Counted from the stretch's first letter, positions 7,729 to 17,285 are shown. The stretch is DNA of 64,000 bases from Burkholderia anthina (GCF_902498995.1 NZ_CABVLY010000028.1:30226-94225); one strand, 5' to 3'. The notes: generated by a model not told the origin, from the letters alone. Program-made: numbers and translations.

Positions 7729-8619
7729 ATGAACACCCATCGCATAATCTCCAGCCGGGAGCCCCTCCGTCCCCAGCCGCCTCTGCCGTTCGAGGCCGCA
7801 CAAACCTACGAAACGACCGTGCTCGAATGGTCGGGTGAGGCGCTGCCGGATACCATCGAAGTAGTGAAGAACTGCGCGTATGGCCCGCACGAGCAGCACA
7901 GGTACGACGTATTCGGCGCTACGGGTTTGCGCCACGCGCCGATTCTCGTGTTCTGGCATGGCGGCGGCTGGACCAACGGCTACAAGGAGTACGTGTCGTT
8001 CATGGCGGACGCGGTCACACGGTTGGGCATGGTGCTGGTCGCGCCAACATACCGGCTCGCTCCGGAGAACCGCTTGCCGGCCGCATTCGACGATGCGCTC
8101 GCCGCGCTGGGTCACGTGATCGGTCATGCGTCGAGTTTCGGTGGCGATCCGGGGCGGCTGTATCTGGCCGGGCACTCGGCAGGCGCACAGATCGCGGCGC
8201 TCGTGGCGCTGCGACGCCGCGATGTCGCACAGGCCGGGATTGATCCTGACTCGATCCGCGCGTGCCTGCCGATCAGCGGTGTGATGGACTTGCACCATCC
8301 GGAGCCCATACCCGGCAGCATGGAAGAACGCGTCTACTCGATGGTGCTGCGCGATGCGGCCGAAGACGCATTGATGAGCCCGCTCTGCTGGACTGCGTGC
8401 AATACCGTGCCAATGTACCTGTCTTACGGCGAATTCGACAGCGAGCGCGTGATCCGCGCGAACCAGCGGATGGCCGCGCTGCTCGCGCAACAACCCGCCG
8501 ATTGCTCCGTCCATATGGAACCCATGCTCGATCATTTCGCAACCCACACCACCCTGCGCCACGCAGACGGTGCGTGGTACAGGCGACTGGAACAGTTGAT
8601 CAAACGGAGTCCAGCATGA
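7729..8619 (+). CDS. Alpha/beta hydrolase, kynurenine-formamidase/esterase-like
   Basis: A 296-residue cytoplasmic alpha/beta hydrolase. H77-G-G-G80 is the oxyanion-hole motif of the hormone-sensitive-lipase-like group, the nucleophile elbow is GHSAG with Ser150, and Asp238 (EFDSE) with His269 (LDHF) are plausible triad partners. The arrangement fits arylformamidases (KynB-like type) and carboxylesterases. It overlaps the next gene by four bases (ATGA), so the hydrolase and the RidA protein are translationally coupled. The context with an enamine/imine deaminase and a dehydrogenase suggests cleavage of an amide or ester whose product is an unstable enamine. That is inference. Confidence 0.85.
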   Translation: MNTHRIISSREPLRPQPPLPFEAAQTYETTVLEWSGEALPDTIEVVKNCAYGPHEQHRYDVFGATGLRHAPILVFWHGGGWTNGYKEYVSFMADAVTRLGMVLVAPTYRLAPENRLPAAFDDALAALGHVIGHASSFGGDPGRLYLAGHSAGAQIAALVALRRRDVAQAGIDPDSIRACLPISGVMDLHHPEPIPGSMEERVYSMVLRDAAEDALMSPLCWTACNTVPMYLSYGEFDSERVIRANQRMAALLAQQPADCSVHMEPMLDHFATHTTLRHADGAWYRRLEQLIKRSPA

Positions 8620-8993
8620 AGGAAAACATCGACATTGGATTGCCCCGGCTCGCCCAGCCATTTTCGTGGGCAGTCAAGGGGGCGGGCCTGCTGTTCACGA
8701 CTCACGGACCGGTGCGGGCAGACGGCTCGATCGAGACCGGCTCAATCGGGCAGCAAGCGCGCCTCACACTGGAAAACGTACGCCGCGCCGTCAATGCCGC
8801 CGGTGCACAGATGAGTGACGTCGCGCAGGTGCTTATCTATCTCGTCGACGAGAGCGACATGGCGGCCGTCGATGCCGTCTATCGCGAATTCTTTGCGCCA
8901 CCCTATCCGAACCGTTCGAGTGTTGCCGTGAGATCGCTGGTTGCCCCCGGGATGCGGATCGAAATGGTGGTTTATGCCGTGCTTGAGACGTGA
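8616..8993 (+). CDS. RidA/YjgF-family enamine/imine deaminase
   Basis: A 125-residue trimeric-type protein. It retains the key arginine (Arg100 in PPYPNRSSVAV) that binds the carboxylate of 2-aminoacrylate-like intermediates, and the closing MRIEMVVYAV strand. RidA homologues hydrolyse reactive enamines or imines to ketones and ammonia. It overlaps the hydrolase gene by four bases and is followed 70 bp later by an SDR. A pathway-specific member rather than the housekeeping RidA is likely, since operon-embedded copies such as RutC act on dedicated intermediates. Confidence 0.85.
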   Translation: MKENIDIGLPRLAQPFSWAVKGAGLLFTTHGPVRADGSIETGSIGQQARLTLENVRRAVNAAGAQMSDVAQVLIYLVDESDMAAVDAVYREFFAPPYPNRSSVAVRSLVAPGMRIEMVVYAVLET

Positions 8994-9063
8994 GTGGGCC
9001 ACGGTGCCCACTCGACGCTCATTAACCTGAAACCGGATTTTGTCAGCTAAAAGGTAGTCCATC

Positions 9064-9816
9064 ATGCAATCAACTGCTCATACCGCCGCCGAAAAGCAAA
9101 CCGCGCTGGTCACCGGCGGCGCTTCGGGTATCGGCCTCGCAACCGTCGAGGTGCTGGCGAAGGCCGGCTTTCATGTGGTCGCAATCGACCGCAACGCCGA
9201 CGCCGTTCAGCGGGCCGTCGACGAACTCAACGCGCGCGGACTCAGCGTCGCAGGCGGAGTCGCCGACGTCTGCGACCGGCGTCAGATCGTGGACATTCTG
9301 GATGCGCAGGCGCGCGTCGATGTGATGGTGTGCGCCGCCGGCATCTATGCCGCACGCTATTTCGATGAGATCTCCGACGACGATTTCCGACGCACACTCG
9401 AGGTCAATCTTCTCGGCGTATTCGTGTGTGCGCAGGAAGCAGCACGCCGCATGCAGGCTGGCGGGCGCATCGTTACCGTGTCGTCGCGCGGCGCGCTCGG
9501 AGGAAAAGGCTTCGCGGACTACGTTGCCTCCAAGGCGGGAGTGATCGGCCTCACGCGCGCGATGGCGATGGAACTGAAAGCGCGGCAGATCACGGTCAAC
9601 TCCATCGCACCCGGCTTCACCGACACACCGATGACGCGCAGCATGCCGGCCGATCAGTATGCCTCGGCGGTGGCGCTCGAGCAAAGCGGCGCGGCCGCGT
9701 CGCCATACGACATTGCAGATGCGATTGCCTTCTTTGCATCGGCGGCAAGCCGCTTTGTGACGGGCCAGACGCTGTTCGTCGACGGAGGCAAGTCGCTGGG
9801 CGGTCTCGGCATCTAG
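9064..9816 (+). CDS. Short-chain dehydrogenase/reductase
   Basis: A 250-residue classical SDR. TGGASGIG (residues 17-24) is the nucleotide-binding glycine motif, and Asn115, Ser140, Tyr153 and Lys157 (YVASK) form the catalytic tetrad. An aspartate at the end of the second strand (AIDRN) favours NAD over NADP. FabG-like proteins reduce or oxidise hydroxyl and keto groups. Its place after hydrolase and RidA genes suggests it handles the keto product made by RidA. AAGG before the ATG is the ribosome site. Confidence 0.88.
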   Translation: MQSTAHTAAEKQTALVTGGASGIGLATVEVLAKAGFHVVAIDRNADAVQRAVDELNARGLSVAGGVADVCDRRQIVDILDAQARVDVMVCAAGIYAARYFDEISDDDFRRTLEVNLLGVFVCAQEAARRMQAGGRIVTVSSRGALGGKGFADYVASKAGVIGLTRAMAMELKARQITVNSIAPGFTDTPMTRSMPADQYASAVALEQSGAAASPYDIADAIAFFASAASRFVTGQTLFVDGGKSLGGLGI

Positions 9817-9926
9817 CACGGCCCGCCTGAAACATTACGCGCGCGCGGCACAGACAAAAACCGGCGGCCCGCTGGCTCCGATCACGGAGACAGCGTTATT
9901 CATGTACCTCAATTTATGGAGCTACC

Positions 9927-11258
9927 GTGGAACACGAGCTCGAAAGATCGACAATCAGGAAGCTGACGGCACACCTGATTCCACTGCTTTTCATCATCTG
10001 GTTCGTCAACTATCTTGACAGAGCGAACATCGGCTTCGCAGCCCTGCAGATGAACAAGGAACTGGGCCTGACTCCGCAGATGTTCGGATTTGCCGCTGGT
10101 ATCTTTTACCTCGGATACATCATCTTCGAAATTCCGAGCAACTTGCTGATGCGTCGCTTCGGCGCGCGAACGTGGATCGCGCGGATCATTTTCACGTGGG
10201 GTCTCGTGTCCATCGGCCAGGCCTGGATCGAAAGCCCTTACCAGCTGTACAGCGCGCGCTTTCTGCTCGGGGTGGCCGAAGCCGGCTTCCTGCCAGGCGT
10301 GATGTATTACCTGACCTACTGGTTTCCCGCCGAGTACCGGGCGAAGGCGATCGGCCAGGTCTATTCGGCCAATACGCTTTCCATTGTCGTTGGCGCGCCG
10401 CTGTCGAGCATCGTCATGTCGATGAGCGATCAGATGGCAGGTCTGTCGGGCTGGCGATGGATGTTCATCGTCGAGGGCGTTCCGGCCGTCGTTCTCGGTA
10501 TCGTTACGTTTTTCTATTTGACCAATCGTCCCATCGACGCGAAGTGGCTGTCGGACTCCGAACGCGGATGGCTTGTCACGCGAATGGAGCAAGATCGTAA
10601 GTCTGCGGAAAAACTCGGGACGTCCAGTTTCCGTGTGGCGATGTCGAAGCCGATCGTGTGGATGCTCGGCCTGCTGTACTTCTGCATCGGCATTGGCTTC
10701 TTTGGCGTGTCCGTGTGGCTCCCGCAAGTGCTCAAGCAGATGTCCAGTCTGTCTCTCATACAGATCGGCTTCGTCAATGCGATTCCGTTTCTGCTCGGGA
10801 CGATCGCGATGCTGGTGAACGGCAAGCATTCGGATCGCACGCGAGAACGCCGTTGGCACCTTGCGATTCCTCTCGCGATCGGAACGATCGGCCTCGTGGT
10901 CAGCGCCATGACTGCGGGAAATCCGCTGCTGTCGTTCTGCTTCATTTGCATCGCGACCACCGGCATCGTCGGCGCGCTTAGCGTGTTCTGGGCGGTACCG
11001 TCGACTTTTCTGAGCGGCGCTGGCGCCGCCGGTGGCCTTGCGCTGATCAACACGATCAGCGCGTTCTCCGGCTTCACCGCTCCGTATCTGATTGGCTGGA
11101 TCCGCGGCATGACGGAGAATTTCACCGCCGCGACGTATGTCATGGCAAGCGGCATTGGCGTAGCAACTCTGCTTGCAGCGCTGTTGCCATATCCGGATCG
11201 CTTTAGAACGGCGGAGATGCCGATTGGGGCGCCGGCGCTGGGCTCCGAGGATAGGTGA
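9927..11258 (+). CDS. MFS transporter, ACS (anion:cation symporter) family
   Basis: A 443-residue, 12-segment transporter with the ACS pattern NYLDRANIGFAALQM in the first segment and GFLPGVMYYLTYWFP in the fourth, as in tartrate, phthalate and allantoate carriers. It starts at a GTG preceded by GGAG. It closes the co-directional group from the porin at 6578. A porin for the outer membrane and an ACS symporter for the inner membrane imply uptake of a small, probably anionic, compound. Confidence 0.88.
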   Translation: MEHELERSTIRKLTAHLIPLLFIIWFVNYLDRANIGFAALQMNKELGLTPQMFGFAAGIFYLGYIIFEIPSNLLMRRFGARTWIARIIFTWGLVSIGQAWIESPYQLYSARFLLGVAEAGFLPGVMYYLTYWFPAEYRAKAIGQVYSANTLSIVVGAPLSSIVMSMSDQMAGLSGWRWMFIVEGVPAVVLGIVTFFYLTNRPIDAKWLSDSERGWLVTRMEQDRKSAEKLGTSSFRVAMSKPIVWMLGLLYFCIGIGFFGVSVWLPQVLKQMSSLSLIQIGFVNAIPFLLGTIAMLVNGKHSDRTRERRWHLAIPLAIGTIGLVVSAMTAGNPLLSFCFICIATTGIVGALSVFWAVPSTFLSGAGAAGGLALINTISAFSGFTAPYLIGWIRGMTENFTAATYVMASGIGVATLLAALLPYPDRFRTAEMPIGAPALGSEDR

Positions 11259-11354
11259 GCCATGCTTGCCTATTGGGCGGCGTGAGAGGCACCTTGTGTG
11301 CCGAACACCGACGCCCCCGGCGTTCCCGGAACGCCGCGACAAACAAAAAAAAGC

Positions 11355-11371
11355 CCGGCAAAGCCGGGCCA
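11355..11371 (-). terminator. Rho-independent terminator of the FAD oxidoreductase gene
   Basis: GCCCGGC-AAA-GCCGGGC is followed on the minus strand by a run of T residues (the A-run at 11346-11354). It lies about 60 bp after the oxidoreductase stop. Confidence 0.8.
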
Positions 11372-11429
11372 ATCAGGTTGAGACACAAGGAGAATCCCGC
11401 CCACCCCAATACCGGGCGGTCACGCCGCG

Positions 11430-12602
11430 CTACACGACGTTCTTTTCGACGATCGGCCGGTTTTCCAGCACGCGCGCCCAGCCGAGCGACGACAGGTCGA
11501 GCGAGTCATACCGCCCGCCCAGAATCAGTTCACTCACCCCGCGCCCGGTCGCAGGCCCTTGCTGCAACCCGTGGCCGCTATACCCGTTCGCGAACACGAC
11601 GTTGTCGAGTTCCGGGTGATAGCCGATGATCGCGTTGTGATCGAATACGTTGTACTCGTAGTACCCGGACCAGCAGTTCTCCACGCGCAGCGCTTCGAAC
11701 TCCGGCACGCGATTCGCGAGCGTCGGCCAGATCACTTCGTCGAACAGGTCGTGATCGACCTCGTCGAGCGGCAGATCGTCCGGATCGCGATCCGGGCTCG
11801 GCGACGTCCCGCAGATGTACGTGCGCCCTTCCGGCCGGAAATACACGCCGGTCGGATCGATCAGCAACGGACAATCGGCGAGCTTCGCCGGCGACGACAC
11901 GTTGAAGATGCTGCGACGCCGCGCATACACGGGAATGTCGATGCCCATCATCGACGACAGCGTGCGCGTCCACGCGCCTGCCGCATTGACGACCGTGTCG
12001 CACGCATAACGCTCGCCGTCGCCCGTCACGACATGCGTGATCTTGCGGCCATCGCGCACGACCGACGTCACGTCGGCCGGCACATAGCGCGCGCCGAGCG
12101 CCTGCGCCTTCTTGCGCAGCGCCTGCACGAGCCCGTAACCGTCGAACCACCCTTCGCCGCTCACGCCGTACGCGCCCGACACGAGATCGTCGACGTTCAG
12201 CCACGGAAACTTCGCGCGCAGCGCATCGCGATCCATCAGGCGAATATCGGCGCCGAGCCGGGTTTGCAGCGCGTGGTTCTCGCGCAGCGTCGTATCGCCC
12301 GCGGGCGTCGCGAGAAACAGATATCCGCCTTCGTGCAGGTCGATCGACGGCCGGTTGCCGTCGACCTCGAGCCGCTCGCCGATATTGCGCAGGAAGTCGA
12401 TCCCGAACAGCGACATCTCGATCGACAACGGCGTCGAGAACTGCTGGCGAATCGACGCGGCCGACAGCGCCGACGACGACTTCGCATAGGTGGGATCGCG
12501 TTCGATGACGGTCACGGAAACCGTCGGATCGGTAGCACGCAGGAAATAGGCGATCGAGCTGCCGATCACACCACCGCCAACGATGACGACTTGAGAACTC
12601 AC
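11430..12602 (-). CDS. FAD-dependent oxidoreductase, DAO/glycine-oxidase family
   Basis: A 390-residue flavoprotein. The dinucleotide-binding GGGVIG lies at residues 9-14, followed by a DAO fold ending with FANGYSGHGLQQGPATGRGVSELIL, the C-terminal FAD contact of sarcosine and D-amino-acid oxidases. Proteins with this ending oxidise amino or imino acids such as sarcosine, D-amino acids or opine-like compounds. I choose the GTG at 12602 because GGAG lies just upstream and family members start right before the first strand. It lies 194 bp after a binding-protein gene on the same strand, so the two may be co-transcribed. Its substrate is unknown. Confidence 0.85.
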   Translation of the reverse strand: MSSQVVIVGGGVIGSSIAYFLRATDPTVSVTVIERDPTYAKSSSALSAASIRQQFSTPLSIEMSLFGIDFLRNIGERLEVDGNRPSIDLHEGGYLFLATPAGDTTLRENHALQTRLGADIRLMDRDALRAKFPWLNVDDLVSGAYGVSGEGWFDGYGLVQALRKKAQALGARYVPADVTSVVRDGRKITHVVTGDGERYACDTVVNAAGAWTRTLSSMMGIDIPVYARRRSIFNVSSPAKLADCPLLIDPTGVYFRPEGRTYICGTSPSPDRDPDDLPLDEVDHDLFDEVIWPTLANRVPEFEALRVENCWSGYYEYNVFDHNAIIGYHPELDNVVFANGYSGHGLQQGPATGRGVSELILGGRYDSLDLSSLGWARVLENRPIVEKNVV

Positions 12603-12796
12603 GACTGACTCCAGTTGCACGTATAAGGCGCGGCCAGCCGGCCGCGCCCGAAGGTTGTTCGTGCCGCGTCGCGCGCGGCGCCGTGCGTGCGGACCACCCG
12701 GCGAATCGCCCCGACATGCGCCGCGATCGCATTCGATCGCTCGTGGTATTTCAGCACGTCCGGGCGCGCCGCGAAAGCCCGCGCGCGTTCGGGTGT

Positions 12797-13948
12797 TCAG
12801 TTCGCCGTTTGCGTGGTGACCGGCTGCCACGCGGCGTTCTTCACTTCATACAGCGTCGAGCTCGGGTTCTTCAGGTCGCCCGTGTTCGTGAACGCGATCG
12901 TGCCCGTGATGCCGTCGTAGCGCGTGCTCTTCAGCGCGCCGTTGAAATCGGCCGGCTTGGTCGAGTTCGCCTTCTGCATCGCGTTGATCGCGATCCACGT
13001 CGCGTCGTACGCGAACGGTGCGTACGCAAGCATGTCGACGCCGTACTTCTGCTTGAATTTGGTTTCGAACTGCTTGCCCTTCGCGAGACGCGCGAGCGGC
13101 TGCCCGTATTCCCACACGGAAGCGCCTTCGGCCGCATTGCCGGCGAGCTTGATGAAGTTCGCGTTCATCACGCCGCCGCCGGCCAGGAACTGCGCGCGGA
13201 TGCCGAGCTGGCGCATGCGCTTGACGAGCATCGCCGACTGCGCGTCGAGGCCGCCGAAGAACACCAGGTCGGCGTTCGTGCTCTTGATCTTGGTGAGCTG
13301 CGCGCTGAAGTCGACGGCCTTGTCGTTCGTGAACTCGCGCGCGACGATCGTGCCGCCGTTGGCCTTCACGGCCTTCTCGAATTCGTCGGCTTCGCCCTGG
13401 CCGAACGCGGTGCGGTCGTCGATGATCGCGATGCGCTTCGCCTTGGTCACGCCCGCCGCATACGCACCGGCGTTGCCGGCGTTCTGCGTGTCGGTCGCGA
13501 TCACGCGATACACGGTGCCGAGCCCGGCGCGCGTGATGTCGGGATTGGTCGCCGACGGCGTGATCATCGGAATGCCGGCCTTCGCGTAGATCTTCGACGC
13601 GGGCAGCGTCGTGCCCGAGTTGAAATGGCCGATCACGACGGCCACCTGCGCGTCGGTCAGCTGTTGCGCGGCCTGCACGCCGATGCGCGGATCGCTCTGG
13701 TCGTCCTGCGACGTGACGACGAACTTCACCGGCTTGCCGCCGATCGTCGTGTGCGCGGCGTTCGCCTCGTCGACGGCCATGCGCACGCCGTTCTCGATGT
13801 CCTTGCCGTAGGCGGCGCCGCTGCCGGTCAACGGCACGGCCACGCCGACCTTGACGACCGTCTCCTGAGCGTGGGCCGTGCCCGTCTGGAACGCGAACAT
13901 CGCGGCGGTCAACGCAATGCCGGAAAGCGAACGAATGCGGAACGTCAT
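12797..13948 (-). CDS. Branched-chain amino acid-type ABC substrate-binding protein
   Basis: A 383-residue periplasmic protein with a signal peptide ending AHAQ near residue 28, then VVKVGVAVPLTGSGAAYGKD, the start of LivJ/LivK-type type I binding proteins. Motifs VIGHFNSGTTLPAS and PMITPSATNPDIT are those of leucine-binding proteins. No permease or ATPase gene is next to it, so it must use a transporter encoded elsewhere. AAGGATT precedes the ATG. It lies upstream of the FAD oxidoreductase, which suggests the ligand is an amino acid or derivative. Confidence 0.9.
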   Translation of the reverse strand: MTFRIRSLSGIALTAAMFAFQTGTAHAQETVVKVGVAVPLTGSGAAYGKDIENGVRMAVDEANAAHTTIGGKPVKFVVTSQDDQSDPRIGVQAAQQLTDAQVAVVIGHFNSGTTLPASKIYAKAGIPMITPSATNPDITRAGLGTVYRVIATDTQNAGNAGAYAAGVTKAKRIAIIDDRTAFGQGEADEFEKAVKANGGTIVAREFTNDKAVDFSAQLTKIKSTNADLVFFGGLDAQSAMLVKRMRQLGIRAQFLAGGGVMNANFIKLAGNAAEGASVWEYGQPLARLAKGKQFETKFKQKYGVDMLAYAPFAYDATWIAINAMQKANSTKPADFNGALKSTRYDGITGTIAFTNTGDLKNPSSTLYEVKNAAWQPVTTQTAN

Positions 13949-14330
13949 CGGCCAATCCTTCTTCTAGGGGGCGGTGTGCGACGCGCGACCGTCGCGCGCC
14001 GGCAATCTTTCACGTGCCGGCGGATCGCCGCGGTTCCGTCTCCGGGGAACCTGTCAGCGCGAAAGAGGTGAACCGATTGTGGGTAGCCAATACGCGTGCA
14101 GCAAACGAAATATCGGAACTATGTTGTGAGGAATTGTCATCAAGTGCCGTCGCGCCGGACGGCAGACGGCCCGCGCGACGGCGGGCCGGGAGGGAAGATT
14201 TCAGGCGGAATGCGCGCAGATGCCCGTGCGCCCATGCCGCGCCGGGTCATGCCGATGAAGAATCACCGCTGCTTCGGGCAGCCATGACGCGTCGCGCATC
14301 GCGCGATCCGCACCGATGACGGTCGGTGCG
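13949..14330. other. Non-coding gap of about 380 bp
   Basis: It probably contains the promoter of the binding-protein gene. I see no gene, strong terminator or repeat; short open frames lack ribosome sites and codon bias. Confidence 0.5.
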
Positions 14331-14534
14331 TCAGTGCCGGTCGATGTGCGTGTCGGTGCCCGTATGCTTGCGCACCGCGTCGGCCGCCTCGCCGGCCTTC
14401 TCCTGAAGCTTGCCGGCCTGCTGCTCCGCCACGCCTTCCGCTTCCGTCTCGCGATCGCCCGTCACCTTGCCGAGTGCTTCCTTGACCGAACCCTTCACTT
14501 GCTTGAGCTTGCCTTCGATGCGATTCCTGTCCAT
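14331..14534 (-). CDS. CsbD-family stress protein
   Basis: A 67-residue hydrophilic protein starting MDRNRIEGKLKQVKGSVKEA, the CsbD signature, with a charged helical remainder. GGAGA precedes the start. CsbD proteins accumulate under general stress, but their molecular role is not established. A second CsbD gene is at 17286-17483 within the same neighbourhood, separated by a PAS-LuxR regulator and envelope-type genes. Confidence 0.9.
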   Translation of the reverse strand: MDRNRIEGKLKQVKGSVKEALGKVTGDRETEAEGVAEQQAGKLQEKAGEAADAVRKHTGTDTHIDRH

Positions 14535-14718
14535 GGTCGTCTCCTGCGATGATTTGGGGAGACGGCAATGCGGCCACTCGCGGGCGCCCCGCGCCGCACC
14601 GCCGAGTGGACAGGATCGCAGCCGCGCGCCGTATGCGGCAGATGCCAATGCACCAGCCTGCGTGGTGCATCCGTACCGATGGCGTCGAATCGCGGCGTCG
14701 GCGGCGGGACGATCGGGG

Positions 14719-16251
14719 TCAGCTCTTGCCGTTCGCGCCGCCCTTCTCGCCGCGCGCACCACCCGTGTTGGCCGCGCCAACGATGCCGCGCTCGCGTGCC
14801 CACACGATCGCCTCGCCACGGCTATGCACGTCGAGCTTCGCGTAGATCGTCGCGACGTGATTGCGAACCGTATTCGGCGCGAGGCCCAGGCGCCCGGCGA
14901 TCTCCTTGTCGGCGAGGCCGTGGCACAGCAGGTCGAACACGTCGCGCTCGCGCGCGGTGAGGTCCGACAGTTGCGCGCCCGCATCCGGCGCATTCGCGCG
15001 CCGCACGTTCGCGAGCTTCTCGATCAGCGTGCGGCTGAACCATGACGCATCCTGCATCGCCGTCTCGATCGCATAGACGAGCTCCATCTCGGTGCGCTTG
15101 CGGTCGCTGATGTCGAGCAGCGCGATCAGCAGGCAATCCTGCCCGTGAATCGCGACCGGATCGGCCGACACGACGCAATCGCGCAGGTCGCCGTCCTGCG
15201 TGCGGATCTGCACGTCGGCGTTGCGCACGCTGCCGTCGCGCGCGAGCCGGCTGTCGAGGTGCTGCCGCGCGCCGCGCTCCGCCCACAACCCGATCTCGTC
15301 GGCGGACTTGCCGAGCAGGTCGTCGCGCGCGTGGCCGGTCATCCCGACGAAGGCATCGTTGACGTCGAGCAGCTCGAAACCGTCGGCCGTGACGATCGCG
15401 GTCGCGACCGGCGCCATCCGGAACGCCTTCGCGAACCGCTCCTCGCTCTGCCGCAGCGCGAGCTCGGCCTGCTTGCGCGGCTCGAGATCCATGAACGTGA
15501 ACAGCATGCACGCCTCGTCGCTCATGTCGATCGGCTGCCCGGCGACGACGACCGCCTTGATGCTGCCGTCCGCGCACTTGAGCACGGCCTCCATCTGCGG
15601 AATCGTCGCCCCCTCGCCGAGCCGCTCGATCGCGAGTTCGCGCCGCTCGGCCTGCTCCAGCACGTCGATCTCGTAGACGGAGCGGCCGAGCACGTCGTCG
15701 CGCACGTAGCCCGTCATGTCGAGGAAGCCCTGATTGACCTTCACGTAGCGCAAGTCGTCGAGCCGGCAGATCACGGCCGGCGCCGGATTCGCGCTGAACG
15801 TGCGCTCGAAGCGCTCCTCCGCGCTCGCCCACTCGGTCGCGTCGTGCAGCACGAGCGCGAGACAGTCCGGCTCGCCGGCCGCGTTCGTCAGCACGAGGCT
15901 GCGGATCCGATGGACCCAGCTCACGTTCTCGTCGGCAGCCGATTCGACTTCGACCGTCACGTCGCTGAACTCCTCGCCCGCGATCACGCGATCCATCGGA
16001 TAGTGGCCGTCGCGCACCGGATGGTTGTTCCGGTAGCGCAGGCGGAAACGCTCGCGATACTCGGTGACGTTCGCGCCGAGCGCCGCGAGCGCGGTGACGC
16101 CGTGCATCGCGAGCGCGGCCTCGTTCGCCCACACGATGCGCTGGTCGGGCTCGATCAGGATCACGCCCTCGGTGAGCCCCGCGATGATCTGGTGCAGCTG
16201 GCGCCGGTCGGTATGCGACTTCAGCACCTGTTCGTTTACTCGTTCGTCCAT
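14719..16251 (-). CDS. Triple-PAS LuxR-type regulator
   Basis: A 510-residue protein with three consecutive PAS domains (about residues 17-130, 145-265 and 275-390), marked by repeated VxxANEAALAMHG, VNQGFLDMTGYVRDD and VNDAFVGMTGHARDD segments, then a LuxR helix-turn-helix (about 430-495, SDLTARERDVFDLLCHGLAD). No transmembrane segment or receiver domain is visible, so it is a soluble multi-sensor activator. Tandem PAS domains could bind haem, flavin or aromatic ligands, but no diagnostic residues identify which. It sits between two CsbD genes and near BON and small-membrane-protein genes, so it is the likely regulator of that stress group. The start is the only ATG near the first PAS domain. 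Confidence 0.88.
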   Translation of the reverse strand: MDERVNEQVLKSHTDRRQLHQIIAGLTEGVILIEPDQRIVWANEAALAMHGVTALAALGANVTEYRERFRLRYRNNHPVRDGHYPMDRVIAGEEFSDVTVEVESAADENVSWVHRIRSLVLTNAAGEPDCLALVLHDATEWASAEERFERTFSANPAPAVICRLDDLRYVKVNQGFLDMTGYVRDDVLGRSVYEIDVLEQAERRELAIERLGEGATIPQMEAVLKCADGSIKAVVVAGQPIDMSDEACMLFTFMDLEPRKQAELALRQSEERFAKAFRMAPVATAIVTADGFELLDVNDAFVGMTGHARDDLLGKSADEIGLWAERGARQHLDSRLARDGSVRNADVQIRTQDGDLRDCVVSADPVAIHGQDCLLIALLDISDRKRTEMELVYAIETAMQDASWFSRTLIEKLANVRRANAPDAGAQLSDLTARERDVFDLLCHGLADKEIAGRLGLAPNTVRNHVATIYAKLDVHSRGEAIVWARERGIVGAANTGGARGEKGGANGKS

Positions 16252-16644
16252 TGGATGGGGGTCCACGTCGTCAGCATGGTTGCCGGTCCGGTCGCATCGT
16301 GACCGGCGCGCGCCGGCGGGCGCCTGTCGCGATGATCGCGTGCCGCCGGTACAGGCGACAGACGCGGATGCACTATGCCCGATAGTACATTCGCACGCCG
16401 CGTCGGCATCGTGCGATACCCCGCCGAGCGGCGCAGCGCGGCCCTCCACCCGTCGTCGCGCGTGGCGCGTGCAACGGGCGCATTCGGGCGCATTCCCCGT
16501 TCCCGCGCACTGTTCCGTCCCCCATGCAAACGCACTAGCGAACCCGGTGAATTTGCGCGATGTCCGCGTGCGTTCGCGCCGGTACGCTGATATTGCATCG
16601 GCGCTCACACGCTGCCCTTCCACACCGCAGAGGAGGTTTCCCTG
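16252..16644. other. 393-bp divergent intergenic region
   Basis: It separates the triple-PAS regulator from the proline-rich protein gene and must carry both promoters. Several short frames here lack ribosome sites. I see no operator repeat. Confidence 0.5.
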
Positions 16645-16836
16645 ATGAAACTGCATCAGACACCCGATCCGACGCGGCCCGAACCGGCCCCGGATACTCC
16701 GCCCGAACCGCCGCCCGGCACCGATCCGCCGGTGCCGCTGCCGCCCGACGTGCCGCGCCCGGACCTGCCGCCGCGCGAGCCCGGCTACGACACGCCGATC
16801 GCGCGGCAAGCGGCGCGCGCCACGCGATCCGCATGA
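16645..16836 (+). CDS. Proline-rich small hypothetical protein
   Basis: A 63-residue protein of which roughly a third is proline, with PPEPPPGT and PLPPDVPRPDLPPR stretches and no signal peptide or membrane segment. GAGGAGG lies eight bases before the ATG, an excellent ribosome site, which makes it a real gene. It lies 42 bp before the BON gene on the same strand. No family is recognised. Disordered proline-rich proteins can bind SH3-like or membrane-protein partners, but no function is claimed. Confidence 0.7.
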   Translation: MKLHQTPDPTRPEPAPDTPPEPPPGTDPPVPLPPDVPRPDLPPREPGYDTPIARQAARATRSA

Positions 16837-16878
16837 GCCGGCTCGCTCATTCACCAAGCCAATCGAAGGAGAACATCG

Positions 16879-17229
16879 ATGAACAACACCTCGCACCTTT
16901 CGACGCTGCTCGCCGTCAGCGCGGCCTTCCTGCTTTCCGCCGCGCCGCTCGCGAACGCACAGGCCCAGGCTTCGTCGGCCGACGCCGGCATGACGGCCGA
17001 ATCGAACCAGCCCGTCACCGACACGTGGATCACGACCAAGGTGAAGAGCGAACTCGCGACCACCGATGGCGTGAAGAGCACCGACATCAGCGTGAAGACG
17101 GTGGACGGCGTCGTCACGCTCACCGGCGTGCTGCCGACGAAGATCGCCGTGAAGAAGGCCGTCGCCGTGACGCGCGCGATCAAGGGCGTGACGCACGTCG
17201 ACGCATCCGGGCTGAAGGCGAAGGCCTGA
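16879..17229 (+). CDS. Periplasmic BON-domain protein
   Basis: A 116-residue precursor with a signal peptide (residues 1-27, ending ANAQ) and one BON domain (about 48-113): TDTWITTKVKSEL, then VKTVDGVVTLTGVLP and a final THVDASGL strand. BON domains bind phospholipid or the outer membrane, and OsmY-like proteins are induced by osmotic stress. It is co-directional with the proline-rich, CsbD and 27-residue membrane-protein genes, suggesting one envelope-stress operon. AAGGAG precedes the start. Confidence 0.9.
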   Translation: MNNTSHLSTLLAVSAAFLLSAAPLANAQAQASSADAGMTAESNQPVTDTWITTKVKSELATTDGVKSTDISVKTVDGVVTLTGVLPTKIAVKKAVAVTRAIKGVTHVDASGLKAKA

Positions 17230-17285
17230 GCTATCCAGCGGCCGAGCGCCGCGCTTTTCTCCCCCTACTCAACGAGGAGCACACG

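Noticed and set aside
14096..14287. 63-codon frame between the binding-protein and CsbD genes
   Set aside because: No ribosome site, Arg/Pro-rich random composition and no similarity to any family I know.
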